In this document: in pieces, positions 7,361-15,915 of the stretch
Layout: each line of letters starts with the position of its first letter
How positions within the stretch are numbered: position 1 is the first letter of the stretch
NCBI GenBank assembly: GCA_002391425.1
Contig: DGEZ01000020.1
Coordinates: 1-28,904, forward strand
Direction: 5' to 3'
Length of the DNA stretch: 28,904 nt
Source of the DNA: Micrococcales bacterium UBA3913
GTDB taxonomy: Bacteria > Actinomycetota > Actinomycetes > Actinomycetales > Microbacteriaceae
Made by a program: the position numbers and the translations under genes
Notes under the pieces: generated by a model
The model's input: the letters and a program-made list of their open reading frames with translations, nothing else
The model's database searches: none
Told to the model about the DNA's origin: nothing

Positions 7361-8775
7361 CAGCCGACAGATCCTTCCATCTGAAGTTCAACCAGTTTGT
7401 TCAATTCGATCGCATACTCCATGGGTAGCTCACGGGCGATCGGATCGATGAACCCGCGCACGATCATCGCCATCGCCTCGGCCTCCGAGATGCCCCGCGA
7501 CTGCAGGTAGAACAGCTGCTCCTCGTTCACCTTCGAGACCGTCGCCTCGTGCCCGAGAGTCACCTCATCGTCGCGCACATCCACTGTGGGGTACGTGTCT
7601 GTGCGGGAGATGTTATCGATCAGCAACGCATCACAGCGAACGGTATTCGCGGAATGGTGCGCACCCTCCGCGACACGAACCTCACCGCGATACGACGACC
7701 GCCCCCCGCCACGTGAGATCGACTTCGACACGATCGACGAGTGGGTATGGGGCGCCAAGTGGATCGCCTTCGCGCCCGTGTCCTGGATCTGCCCTTCACC
7801 AGCGAACGCGACCGATAGGATCTCGCCGCGGGAGTGCTCCCCCACCATGTACACCGACGGGTATTTCATCGTGACCTTCGATCCGATATTGCCGTCGATC
7901 CACTCCATCGCCGCGCCCTCGTGAGCGATTGCGCGCTGCGTCGTCAAGTTGTAGACGTTCGTCGACCAGTTCTGGATCGTCGTGTACCGCACGTGCGCGT
8001 CCTTCTTCACGATGATCTCGACCACCGCCGCGTGCAACGAATCCGTGTTGTAGATGGGGGCAGTGCACCCCTCCACGTAGTGCACGTACGATCCCTCGTC
8101 CGCGATGATGAGCGTCCGCTCGAACTGGCCCATGTTCTCCGTGTTGATACGGAAATAGGCCTGCAGCGGAATCTCCACGTGCACGCCCTTCGGCACGTAC
8201 ACGAATGAGCCGCCCGACCACGCCGCCGTGTTCAGAGCCGCGAACTTGTTGTCCCCAGCTGGCACCACAGTGCCGAAGTACTCTTCGAAGAGTTCCGGGT
8301 ACTCCTTCAGGCCCGAGTCGGTGTCCAAGAACACGACGCCCTGTTCCTGCAGGTCTTCGCGCACCTGCTGGTAAACGACCTCGGATTCGTATTGCGCCGC
8401 CACGCCAGAGATGAGCCTCTGGCGTTCTGCCTCGGGCAGGCCCAGGCGCTCATAGGTGCGCCGGATGTCGTCCGGCAGGTCATCCCAGGAATGCACTTGG
8501 GCTTCAGTGGGCTTGACGTAGTACTTGATCTGGTCGAACTGGATGGCCGAAAGGTCCACGCCCCAGCGCGGCAACGGCTTCTTGTCGAACATCTGTAACC
8601 CTTTGAGACGCCGCTTGAGCATCCACTCAGGTTCCTCTTTCATGGCCGAGATTTCTCGGACCACGTCCTCATTGATGCCGCGTTTCGCATCCTGGGCACG
8701 ATCAGGATCGCGCCACCCGAACTCATAGGGACCGAAATCCTTCAGGCCGGGGTTCTTTTCCAGGATCTCTGACAC
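7360..8775 (-). CDS. sufB: Fe-S cluster assembly protein SufB
   Basis: A 471-residue SufB scaffold subunit. Key residues visible are Cys237 in VEGCTAP and Cys381 in TVRCDALLIDN, corresponding to the sulfur-accepting and cluster-assembly cysteines of the family, plus GHEATVSKVNEEQLFYLQSRGIS near the C terminus. The GTG at 8775 gives the normal VSEILEKNPGLKDFGPYEFGW start, and an AGAGGA site lies seven bases upstream. The reading frame stays open 62 codons further upstream, but that extension has no family similarity and covers the promoter region. It is the first gene of the suf operon; no sufR regulator gene precedes it, since ctaA is immediately divergent. Confidence 0.97.
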   Translation of the reverse strand: MSEILEKNPGLKDFGPYEFGWRDPDRAQDAKRGINEDVVREISAMKEEPEWMLKRRLKGLQMFDKKPLPRWGVDLSAIQFDQIKYYVKPTEAQVHSWDDLPDDIRRTYERLGLPEAERQRLISGVAAQYESEVVYQQVREDLQEQGVVFLDTDSGLKEYPELFEEYFGTVVPAGDNKFAALNTAAWSGGSFVYVPKGVHVEIPLQAYFRINTENMGQFERTLIIADEGSYVHYVEGCTAPIYNTDSLHAAVVEIIVKKDAHVRYTTIQNWSTNVYNLTTQRAIAHEGAAMEWIDGNIGSKVTMKYPSVYMVGEHSRGEILSVAFAGEGQIQDTGAKAIHLAPHTHSSIVSKSISRGGGRSSYRGEVRVAEGAHHSANTVRCDALLIDNISRTDTYPTVDVRDDEVTLGHEATVSKVNEEQLFYLQSRGISEAEAMAMIVRGFIDPIARELPMEYAIELNKLVELQMEGSVG

Positions 8776-8869
8776 AGTACGTCCTCTCTCAGCCCTCTCG
8801 ATCAAACGGTTATTGCCGCCGGGCACGTTCGCCGTGAAGCTCACAGGGGAGTCTCGCGGGGAACACCTA

Positions 8870-8875
8870 AGTCTA
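8870..8875 (-). promoter_or_regulatory. Candidate -10 box for the suf operon
   Basis: On the minus strand TAGACT (8875 to 8870) fits the actinobacterial TANNNT -10 consensus. Transcription would start near 8863 and leave an untranslated leader of about 88 bases before the sufB GTG. No good -35 is visible. The hexamer is followed by TTAGGTG, which recalls half of an iron-regulator box but has no matching second half. Confidence 0.4.
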
Positions 8876-8939
8876 TCCGGGACGATGCGAAAAGCACAGG
8901 ATTCGCGCAGCGGAAACCGAAATTCCCACCGCCCACACA

Positions 8940-8945
8940 TAGACT
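8940..8945 (+). promoter_or_regulatory. Candidate -10 box giving a leaderless ctaA transcript
   Basis: TAGACT ends six bases before the ctaA GTG at 8952. In actinobacteria transcription begins about six to seven bases after a TANNNT box, so the start codon would be at or next to the transcript's 5' end. No purine-rich ribosome binding site precedes the GTG, which supports a leaderless mRNA. Confidence 0.5.
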
Positions 8946-8951
8946 GTCGAT

Positions 8952-9893
8952 GTGTCAACACCTCAGGCCCCGAACGTGACCCCTTCGTCCCCCGTGTCCG
9001 TACCTCGCGCGGTGCGGTTGCTGGCCTGGCTCAATCTGGTCGGAAATATCGCGATTATCGGCACGGGCGGAGCGGTGCGGCTCACCGCCAGCGGACTGGG
9101 CTGTCCGACGTGGCCGACCTGTACCGACGCGTCCTGGGTTCCCACCTCGGATCTGTCCGGGCACTCCCTTATCGAGTTCGCGAATCGGATGATGAGTCCG
9201 CTCCTTGCCGTCCTCGCGCTCGCTCTGGTCATCGTGGTGTGGCGTCTAGCCCATCCGATTATCGGTGCGCGCGCGTTATCCGGGATCATCCTGGGCGGAA
9301 TCGTTGCGCAGGCGGTGCTCGGTGGAGTCACCGTGCTCACTGGGCTGAACGCCATCATCGTGGGGGCCCACTTCATCGCCTCAGCGGTACTGGTCGGAAT
9401 CGCCGCCGCACTCGTCGCCACTGTGGAGCGTACACGCCGTCCGTACCCTAACAGCAGCACTCTTCCCCGCTGGGTCCCTGCCATCTCGCACACCATGTCT
9501 GGAGCCCTCGCCGTAACGCTGGTGCTCGGTGTATTCACCACGGGGAGTGGCCCGCACTCCGGAGATGATACGGTGATCCGCGACAGTCACCTGTGGCAGG
9601 TCTTCGTCGAGATCCACGCCATCGCCGCCTACCTCCTTGTGGGCACCGTGGCTGTGCTGGTGTTTGCGGCCTGGCGCTGGCGCGTCGCCGGTCCTTTCCG
9701 CGCCGCAGCGACGGCACTGTTGGGGGGAATCGCCGTCGAGATCGCACTGGGAATCTCCCAGGCTCGACTCGGCATCCCCGGCAGTCTCGTCGCCGCGCAC
9801 ATGATCCTTGCCGGCATTCTCATCACTCTCGCCGTGTGGACCATGCTCGCCTGCCGTCCCGCAGCTCACCCCAGCAGCGGCACCGGAATGTAG
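8952..9893 (+). CDS. ctaA: Heme A synthase CtaA (COX15 family)
   Basis: A 313-residue integral membrane protein with about eight helices in two similar halves. It oxidises the C8 methyl of heme O to make heme A for aa3 oxidase. Family features include VRLTASGLGCPTWPTC with the extracytoplasmic Cys pair Cys51/Cys57, the catalytic-type Glu75 in HSLIEFANR, and His140, His222 and His283 on later helices. The position three after Glu75, a heme-ligand His in Bacillus-type CtaA, is Asn78 here. It starts at GTG 8952 with no ribosome binding site. It converges with ctaB, overlapping it by 28 bases, and is divergent from sufB. Confidence 0.95.
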   Translation: MSTPQAPNVTPSSPVSVPRAVRLLAWLNLVGNIAIIGTGGAVRLTASGLGCPTWPTCTDASWVPTSDLSGHSLIEFANRMMSPLLAVLALALVIVVWRLAHPIIGARALSGIILGGIVAQAVLGGVTVLTGLNAIIVGAHFIASAVLVGIAAALVATVERTRRPYPNSSTLPRWVPAISHTMSGALAVTLVLGVFTTGSGPHSGDDTVIRDSHLWQVFVEIHAIAAYLLVGTVAVLVFAAWRWRVAGPFRAAATALLGGIAVEIALGISQARLGIPGSLVAAHMILAGILITLAVWTMLACRPAAHPSSGTGM

Positions 9894-10816
9894 AGCAGCG
9901 GGTCTATCGCCACAGCGATAAACACCACGCTCAGATAGACGATCGACCCGTGGAAGACTTTCATCGCCCTACGGGTGTTCCCCCGGGCCGACTCGGCGAA
10001 CAGCCGGTGGCATTCAGCGATGAACCACGCACCGATTCCCGCGCTCGAGACGGCGTAGATGAGTCCCATGGGCTGGACGACGATGAGCAACAAGGAGCAG
10101 AACACCGTCGCCCACGCATACAGGATGATCTGGACGCCCACCGTGTGCTGGCCGTGCAAAACGGGCAGCATGGGCACAGACGCGCGCTCATAATCGGACC
10201 GGTATTTCAGCGCAAGCGGCCAGTAGTGCGGCGGTGTCCAGAGGAAAATCACGCCGAATAAGCACAGCGCAGACCAACTCAGCTCACCTGTCGTCGCTGC
10301 CCAGGCAATGAGCACGGGCATGCACCCTGCGACACCACCCCACACGATGTTCTGGACGGTGCGCCGCTTCAGCCACCGCGTGTACACCACCGCGTAGAAG
10401 AACACGGCGAATGCCGTCAAACCAGCGGCGAGCCAGTTGATGGCCATCCCGAACAGCACCACAGACCCCACCGACATGACCCAGGCGAAGACCAACGCCT
10501 CCCGCGCCGAGAGCTCGCCCGTGACAAGTGGCCGGTCCTTCGTGCGAAGCATGACCCGGTCAATGTCACGGTCATGGTAACAGTTGAACGCATTAGCACC
10601 CGCTGCGCTGCAGAAGCCCCCGACCACGGTCGTCACGACAAGCCACAGCGGCGGCCATCCGCCTGCAGCTACCACCATGGTGGGAACGGTGGCCACCAAG
10701 AGCAACTCGATAATGCGCGGTTTGCTCAATGCGAGGTACGCACGCGCCTTCCGGCCGATCACGGATCCTCGTGGAGACGTCGAGCGGATCACATCGCCAA
10801 CAGCGTCGATGGCCAT
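9866..10816 (-). CDS. ctaB: Heme O synthase / protoheme IX farnesyltransferase (CtaB, COX10)
   Basis: A 316-residue UbiA-superfamily prenyltransferase with about eight or nine transmembrane helices that attaches a farnesyl group to heme B, giving heme O, the substrate of CtaA. The prenyl-diphosphate/Mg site NCYHDRDID (Asn78, Asp82, Asp86; pattern N-x3-D-x3-D) is intact, followed by KDRPLVTGELS; the second polar loop is LKYRSDYERASVPMLPV. The ATG at 10816 is chosen because AAGGAG lies five bases upstream; a GTG at 10840 has no such site. It points away from tkt and converges on ctaA. Confidence 0.96.
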   Translation of the reverse strand: MAIDAVGDVIRSTSPRGSVIGRKARAYLALSKPRIIELLLVATVPTMVVAAGGWPPLWLVVTTVVGGFCSAAGANAFNCYHDRDIDRVMLRTKDRPLVTGELSAREALVFAWVMSVGSVVLFGMAINWLAAGLTAFAVFFYAVVYTRWLKRRTVQNIVWGGVAGCMPVLIAWAATTGELSWSALCLFGVIFLWTPPHYWPLALKYRSDYERASVPMLPVLHGQHTVGVQIILYAWATVFCSLLLIVVQPMGLIYAVSSAGIGAWFIAECHRLFAESARGNTRRAMKVFHGSIVYLSVVFIAVAIDPLLYIPVPLLG

Positions 10817-10878
10817 ACCCGCTCCTTGTGTCTGACCCACATAAAAAAGTGCTTGAAGACCCCAGCCCTTGAGTCAGA

Positions 10879-10906
10879 AGTCTAAGCCCAAATCCAGAGC
10901 ATGCAA
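10879..10906 (-). promoter_or_regulatory. Candidate ctaB promoter
   Basis: On the minus strand TTGCAT (10906 to 10901), 16 bases, then TAGACT (10884 to 10879). The -10 is the same hexamer seen before ctaA and sufB. The leader to the ctaB ATG would be about 55 bases and ends in the AAGGAG ribosome binding site. The -35 match is only partial. Confidence 0.4.
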
Positions 10907-10995
10907 GACCGGGCTCGCCACCGTGGTGCGCTATACCGCCGTTCGTCCTCCACAACCCCGCGATGTCGAACCGCTCCACACACGGTGCAGGTCAA

Positions 10996-11001
10996 TATAC
11001 T
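10996..11001 (+). promoter_or_regulatory. Candidate -10 box for the pentose-phosphate operon
   Basis: TATACT, a near-ideal actinobacterial -10, lies in the 270-base ctaB/tkt spacer. Predicted transcription starts near 11008 and leaves a leader of about 80 bases before the tkt GTG. I see no convincing -35 and no strong hairpin in the leader. Confidence 0.45.
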
Positions 11002-11086
11002 TGTCAGTGGTTCATCCGCCGGGATGCACCCCACACTCGCTCAGGTGTTCGTCGTCGACGCCCATACTCCAGAAGGAGAGCACATC

Positions 11087-13165
11087 GTGCCAGCATTGCC
11101 CTGGAACTCCCTTGACAAGAAAGCAGTGGACACCGTTCGCGTGCTCGCGGCCGATGCGGTCCAGAAGGCAGGACATGGTCACCCCGGTACGGCGATGAGC
11201 CTTGCCCCGGCCGCCTACCTGCTGTTCCAGAACCTGCTGCGCCACGACCCTTCAGATCCGCACTGGGTCGGCCGGGACCGGTTCATTCTTTCCCCCGGCC
11301 ACTCGTCCCTGACCCTCTACCTCCAGCTGTACCTGTCCGGGTACGGCCTCGAGCTGGAAGATATCGAGAACCTTCGCGTCTACGGCTCCCTCACACCGGG
11401 GCATCCCGAATACGGACACACCCCCGGCGTCGAGATCACCACGGGCCCCCTGGGGCAGGGCCTCGCCTCGTCCGTCGGCTTCGCCTACGCTGCCCGGTAT
11501 GAGCGCGGGCTGTTCGACCCCGAGGCGCCTGCGGGAACGAGCCCCTTCGATCACACGATCTGGGTGATTGCATCCGATGGCGATTTGCAAGAGGGCGTGA
11601 CGAGCGAGGCCTCCTCGCTGGCGGGAACCCAGGAATTGGGAAACCTCGTTGTGCTGTATGACGACAACCACATCTCCATCGAAGATGACACCAATATTGC
11701 GTTCACAGAGGATGTCCTCGCCCGATACGAGGCCTATGGGTGGCATACCCAGCGCGTGGATTGGCTGGAAACCGGGACGTACCAGGAGAATGTTCAAGCC
11801 CTGTACGACGCTCTGCTGGCCGCTAAGGCGGAAACTTCTCGCCCCTCTATCGTCTCGCTGCGGACCATCATCGGCTGGCCGGCTCCGAACAAACAGAACA
11901 CGGGGGCCGTTCACGGCTCGGCCTTGGGCGCCGACGAGGTTGCGGCGCTCAAGGAAATACTCGGATTTGATCCCGACCGGAGTTTCGACGTCGACCCGGA
12001 AGTTCTCGCCCATGCTCGCGAAGTTGCGCAGCGAGGTGCATCCGCTCACGCACAGTGGCAGGAGCAGTTCGATGCATGGGCCGCGCAGAATCCGGAACGG
12101 AAAACACTGTTCGACCGTGTCCAGGCCGGGGAACTTCCTGCAGGCTTGCGCGAGGCGTTGCCGGTGTTCTCCCCCGACAAGGCTGTGTCCACCCGTTCGG
12201 CCAGCGGAAAGGTGCTCAACGCCATCGCGCCACACATGCCCGAGCTGTGGGGCGGATCGGCCGACCTTGCCGGATCGAACAATACGACGATCAGCGGAGC
12301 TGATTCGTTCGGGCCGGCGTCCCGCTCGACGAAAGCTTGGACGGCGTCGCCCTATGGTCGAGTCCTTCACTTCGGTATTCGTGAGCATGCCATGGGGTCG
12401 ATCCTCAACGGCATCACGCTGCACGGCCACACCCGGGCATATGGGGGCACCTTCCTAATCTTCAGCGACTACCAACGGCCCGCCATTCGTCTGGCCGCGC
12501 TGATGCAGATCCCAACCACCTTCGTATGGACCCACGATTCCATTGGCCTGGGGGAAGACGGACCAACCCACCAGCCCGTCGAGCAGCTGGCCAGCCTGCG
12601 AGCCATCCCGAATCTCGAGGTGGTGCGGCCTGCTGATGCCAATGAGGTTGCCTGGGCGTGGTACGGGATCCTGTCCCGGAGGAAGAACCCTGCGGGCATC
12701 GTTCTCACCCGCCAGAATATTCCTGTATTCGATCGCAGCGGCGACTTCTCCTCCGCAGAGGGAACGCTGCGCGGGGCGTACACCCTGGTGGACGCGTCAA
12801 CGGGCAATCCGCAGGTGATCCTCCTGGGAACTGGCTCCGAGGTGAGTATCGCCGTCGACGCACGTGCCAAGCTGGAGGAACGCGGTATCCCCACCCGGGT
12901 GGTGTCCGTCCCCTGCTTCGAATGGTTCGCAGAGCAGGATGAACAGTACAAGGAGACCGTGTTGCCATCGACGGTGACGGCGCGAGTCTCCATTGAGGCA
13001 GGCATCGCGCAGGGGTGGGAGCCCCTCGTGGGTCCGGGCGGAACATCGGTCTCGCTGGAGCACTATGGCGCATCGGGTGCATACGACATCCTGTATCAGG
13101 AGTTCGGTCTGACACCAGAGGCGATGGTGTCCGCCGCTACTGCGCTGCTGGAACAGAACGACTAA
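11087..13165 (+). CDS. tkt: Transketolase
   Basis: A 692-residue thiamine diphosphate enzyme that moves two-carbon units between pentose phosphates and glycolytic intermediates. In order: His30/His32 in GHGHPGTAMSLAP, HPEYGHTPGVEITTGPLGQG, the ThDP/metal motif SDGDLQEG (163-170) ending at Asn194 in YDDNHISI, and catalytic Glu433 in FGIREHAMG of the pyrimidine domain. Length is normal. The GTG at 11087 is the start because AAGGAG (11073-11078) lies eight bases upstream and VPALPWNSLDKKAVD is the expected beginning; the frame extends 62 codons upstream across the promoter without family similarity. First gene of the six-gene operon. Confidence 0.97.
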   Translation: MPALPWNSLDKKAVDTVRVLAADAVQKAGHGHPGTAMSLAPAAYLLFQNLLRHDPSDPHWVGRDRFILSPGHSSLTLYLQLYLSGYGLELEDIENLRVYGSLTPGHPEYGHTPGVEITTGPLGQGLASSVGFAYAARYERGLFDPEAPAGTSPFDHTIWVIASDGDLQEGVTSEASSLAGTQELGNLVVLYDDNHISIEDDTNIAFTEDVLARYEAYGWHTQRVDWLETGTYQENVQALYDALLAAKAETSRPSIVSLRTIIGWPAPNKQNTGAVHGSALGADEVAALKEILGFDPDRSFDVDPEVLAHAREVAQRGASAHAQWQEQFDAWAAQNPERKTLFDRVQAGELPAGLREALPVFSPDKAVSTRSASGKVLNAIAPHMPELWGGSADLAGSNNTTISGADSFGPASRSTKAWTASPYGRVLHFGIREHAMGSILNGITLHGHTRAYGGTFLIFSDYQRPAIRLAALMQIPTTFVWTHDSIGLGEDGPTHQPVEQLASLRAIPNLEVVRPADANEVAWAWYGILSRRKNPAGIVLTRQNIPVFDRSGDFSSAEGTLRGAYTLVDASTGNPQVILLGTGSEVSIAVDARAKLEERGIPTRVVSVPCFEWFAEQDEQYKETVLPSTVTARVSIEAGIAQGWEPLVGPGGTSVSLEHYGASGAYDILYQEFGLTPEAMVSAATALLEQND

Positions 13166-13190
13166 ATCGCAGACGTCCGAGGAGGACCTC

Positions 13191-14303
13191 ATGACACAGA
13201 ACACGAATCTCGCTGACTTGGCTCAGGCTGGGGTGAGCACATGGCTGGACGATCTCTCCCGGGAACGCATTCGTTCCGGATCATTGCACAACCTCATCGC
13301 CACCCACAGCGTCGTTGGGGTGACGACGAACCCCACCATCTTCGCCAACGCTCTCTCCCACGGGGATCAGTATGCCGAACAGGTCGCCCAGCTCGCTGAG
13401 GCTGGTGCCAGCATAGACACCGCCGTCTTCGAGTTGACCACGGGCGATGTCGCAGCCGCATGCGAGATCTTCACCCCCGTCTACCAGTCCAGTGACGGTG
13501 CGGATGGTCGAGTCTCCATTGAAGTCGAGCCAGGGCTGGCCCGTGATACGGAAGGCACCATCGCCGCCGCGAAAAAGCTCTGGGCGAAGGTTTCCCGCCC
13601 GAACGCGATGATCAAGGTCCCAGCCACCGTTGAGGGGCTCCCCGCGATCACCGCGATCACCGCTGCTGGCATCAGCGTGAACGTGACTCTGATCTTCAGC
13701 CTCGACCGATACCGTGAGGTGATCAACGCCTATTTCCTCGGCCTGGAGAAGGCGAAGGAAGCCGGCGTCGACCTCAGCACTATTCACTCGGTCGCCTCCT
13801 TCTTTGTTTCCCGGGTAGACACGGAAGTGGATGCACGCCTCACTGCCATCGGCACTCCGGAGGCCCTTGCACTCACCGGGAAGACAGCAGTCGCGAACGC
13901 GCGCCTTGCCTATCAGGTGTTCGAGCAGTCCCTGGACACGGAACGGTGGAGGAGCCTCGCTGCCTCTGGCGCGAACCTGCAGCGGCCGCTGTGGGCATCC
14001 ACCGGAGTGAAAGACCCGGCACTGCCCGACACCACCTACGTCGTCGAGTTGGTCGCCCCGCACGTGGTCAACACCATGCCGGAGAAGACCCTCCGCGCCG
14101 TCGCCGATCACGGTGCTGTTCGCGGCGATACGATCACCTCTACCTATGAAGAATCCGAGCACATCCTCAACGCTGTGGCTGACCTCGGCATCTCGTATGA
14201 CGATGTCACATCCAAGCTGGAGTCCGAGGGAGTCGACAAGTTCATCGTCTCCTGGAATGACCTCCTTACCTCAGTCCGCAGCGCACTTGAAGGAGCAAAG
14301 TAG
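13191..14303 (+). CDS. tal: Transaldolase
   Basis: A 370-residue class I aldolase-type transaldolase, exchanging three-carbon units between sedoheptulose 7-phosphate and glyceraldehyde 3-phosphate. The Schiff-base lysine is Lys142 in NAMIKVPATVEG; VVGVTTNPTIF (41-51) and the SVNVTLIFSLDRY segment are the other barrel-strand signatures. Length matches the long actinobacterial form. A GAGGAGG ribosome binding site (13179-13185) precedes the ATG. It follows tkt by 25 bases and precedes pgi by two, as expected for one operon. Confidence 0.97.
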   Translation: MTQNTNLADLAQAGVSTWLDDLSRERIRSGSLHNLIATHSVVGVTTNPTIFANALSHGDQYAEQVAQLAEAGASIDTAVFELTTGDVAAACEIFTPVYQSSDGADGRVSIEVEPGLARDTEGTIAAAKKLWAKVSRPNAMIKVPATVEGLPAITAITAAGISVNVTLIFSLDRYREVINAYFLGLEKAKEAGVDLSTIHSVASFFVSRVDTEVDARLTAIGTPEALALTGKTAVANARLAYQVFEQSLDTERWRSLAASGANLQRPLWASTGVKDPALPDTTYVVELVAPHVVNTMPEKTLRAVADHGAVRGDTITSTYEESEHILNAVADLGISYDDVTSKLESEGVDKFIVSWNDLLTSVRSALEGAK

Positions 14304-14305
14304 TC

Positions 14306-15907
14306 ATGACACTGTCCGTTCGCGTAGGCGAGGCACTCGCGAAGAGAACTGCGCAGGCCGCCCAGGAACTCATTACCGCAACGCTGGCCAGCGGGATTAC
14401 TCGTGGCGACGCGTCCCTGTGGGGTCCCGCAGCGGAGCCTGAGGCGTCGATTCGTCTGGGGTGGGTGAACACCCCGGAGGTCAGTGAGCCCCTGGTGGAG
14501 CAGATTCTGGCTCTGCGCGACAAGCTCGTTGCCGAGGGCGTCGATACCTGGGTGCTCGGCGGCATGGGAGGCTCCTCTCTCGCCCCTGAGGTCATCACGA
14601 AGACCGCCGGAGTTGCCCTGACGGTGCTGGACTCGACTGTCCCCACCCAGGTGTCCGCAGCTCTTCGCGACCCGGCGCGAACAGCGGTGATCGTCTCTTC
14701 GAAGTCTGGTTCGACGGTGGAAACTGACTCCCATCGGCGCACCGCAGAAAAGTGGTTCCGCGATGCAGGAATCGACCCGGCCGGCCGCATCGTGGTGGTC
14801 ACCGATCCCGGAAGCCCCCTCGATGCCTCCGCGCGTGCTGCCGGATACACCGTTTTCAATGCGGATCCGCATGTGGGCGGTCGGTTCTCTGCCCTCACTG
14901 CATTTGGATTAGTGCCGTCTGGACTCGCGGGTGCGGACATCGCCACCCTGCTTCACGACGCCGCCTCCGCCCGCGAAATCCTCCAGCAGGATGACCCCGA
15001 CAATCCCGCAATCCGGCTTGCCGCTGCGATAAGCGGACAGGCACCCGCGGTAGACAAGCTGGGGCTGGTTCCCGTGGATACCCCGATTCAGGGTCTTCCG
15101 GACTGGGCAGAGCAATTGGTCGCCGAGTCCCTCGGGAAGGAAGGCACCGGAATCCTCCCCGTCGTGCTGGACACGTCTTCTCCGGAACTCACCACCCGAC
15201 CCACCGATCTAGTCATCGCCCGGCTCGTCGCCGAGGCGTCCGACGCAGCGCCCGAGGAAATCGCCATCAGCGGGACTCTCGGAGAGCAGCTGATGCTGTG
15301 GGAGTACGCCATCTCCATGGTGGGCAAGGTCCTGGGTATCAATCCCTTCGACCAGCCCGATGTCGAAAGCGCGAAAGCCGCTGCTCGCTCCCTCTTGGCA
15401 GAGCGCCCCGAGCCGGTTCCGGCAGTGATCACGGAGGGCATCCTCGAAGTTCGGGGCACCTCCGACGCCCTCGCCGGAGCTCACACCATCTCCGCTGCGA
15501 TTTCACAATTGTTCAGCCTCCTCTCTGCGCACAACGGCTACTTGTCCATTCAGGCCTACCTGGATCGACCCGGGTATCCCCAGGCTGCCGAACTGCGCGA
15601 TATCGCGGCAGAGAAGCTCGGTCGTCCCGTGACATTCGGCTGGGGACCACGTTTCCTCCACTCGACGGGTCAGTATCACAAGGGGGGTCCCGCCGAAGGC
15701 GTCTACCTCCAGATCACGGCAGTGAGCCCGACCGACGTGGACATCCCGGGGATTCCGTTCAGCTTCGGCCAGCTCGTGCAGGCTCAGGCCGCAGGTGATG
15801 CCGCGGTCCTCGCTGAGCATGGGCGTCCCGTCCTGAGCGTGAACATCACCTCGGACATCCCAGCGGGAATCCAGGCAATCCGCGACATCCTGTCCTCCCT
15901 GGAGTAA
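14306..15907 (+). CDS. pgi: Glucose-6-phosphate isomerase
   Basis: A 533-residue enzyme interconverting glucose 6-phosphate and fructose 6-phosphate. Two SIS domains carry the sugar-phosphate loops: LGGMGGSS (84-91) and SSKSGST (131-137). Later come LWEYAISMVG and GINPFDQPDVE (344-354), and HSTGQYHKGG with His452. AAGGAG ten bases upstream overlaps the end of tal. Lying between tal and zwf, it allows fructose 6-phosphate made by tkt/tal to be returned to glucose 6-phosphate for another oxidative turn, a cyclic pentose phosphate route that favours NADPH. Confidence 0.95.
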   Translation: MTLSVRVGEALAKRTAQAAQELITATLASGITRGDASLWGPAAEPEASIRLGWVNTPEVSEPLVEQILALRDKLVAEGVDTWVLGGMGGSSLAPEVITKTAGVALTVLDSTVPTQVSAALRDPARTAVIVSSKSGSTVETDSHRRTAEKWFRDAGIDPAGRIVVVTDPGSPLDASARAAGYTVFNADPHVGGRFSALTAFGLVPSGLAGADIATLLHDAASAREILQQDDPDNPAIRLAAAISGQAPAVDKLGLVPVDTPIQGLPDWAEQLVAESLGKEGTGILPVVLDTSSPELTTRPTDLVIARLVAEASDAAPEEIAISGTLGEQLMLWEYAISMVGKVLGINPFDQPDVESAKAAARSLLAERPEPVPAVITEGILEVRGTSDALAGAHTISAAISQLFSLLSAHNGYLSIQAYLDRPGYPQAAELRDIAAEKLGRPVTFGWGPRFLHSTGQYHKGGPAEGVYLQITAVSPTDVDIPGIPFSFGQLVQAQAAGDAAVLAEHGRPVLSVNITSDIPAGIQAIRDILSSLE

Positions 15908-15915
15908 CCCCTCTC

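Noticed and set aside
8861..8876. Possible iron-regulator (IdeR/DtxR) box near the sufB promoter
   Set aside because: Only a TTAGGTG half-site is visible; the required inverted second half is absent.
8776..8961. Extension of SufB to an upstream start
   Set aside because: No similarity in the extra 62 residues, it crosses the promoter and overlaps the ctaA start, and GTG 8775 has a good ribosome binding site.
10901..11086. Extension of transketolase to an upstream ATG
   Set aside because: The extra residues contain the TATACT promoter region and no family sequence; GTG 11087 has AAGGAG at good spacing.
11252..12430. A 392-codon open frame antisense to tkt
   Set aside because: Shadow of transketolase codon bias; no ribosome binding site or domain.
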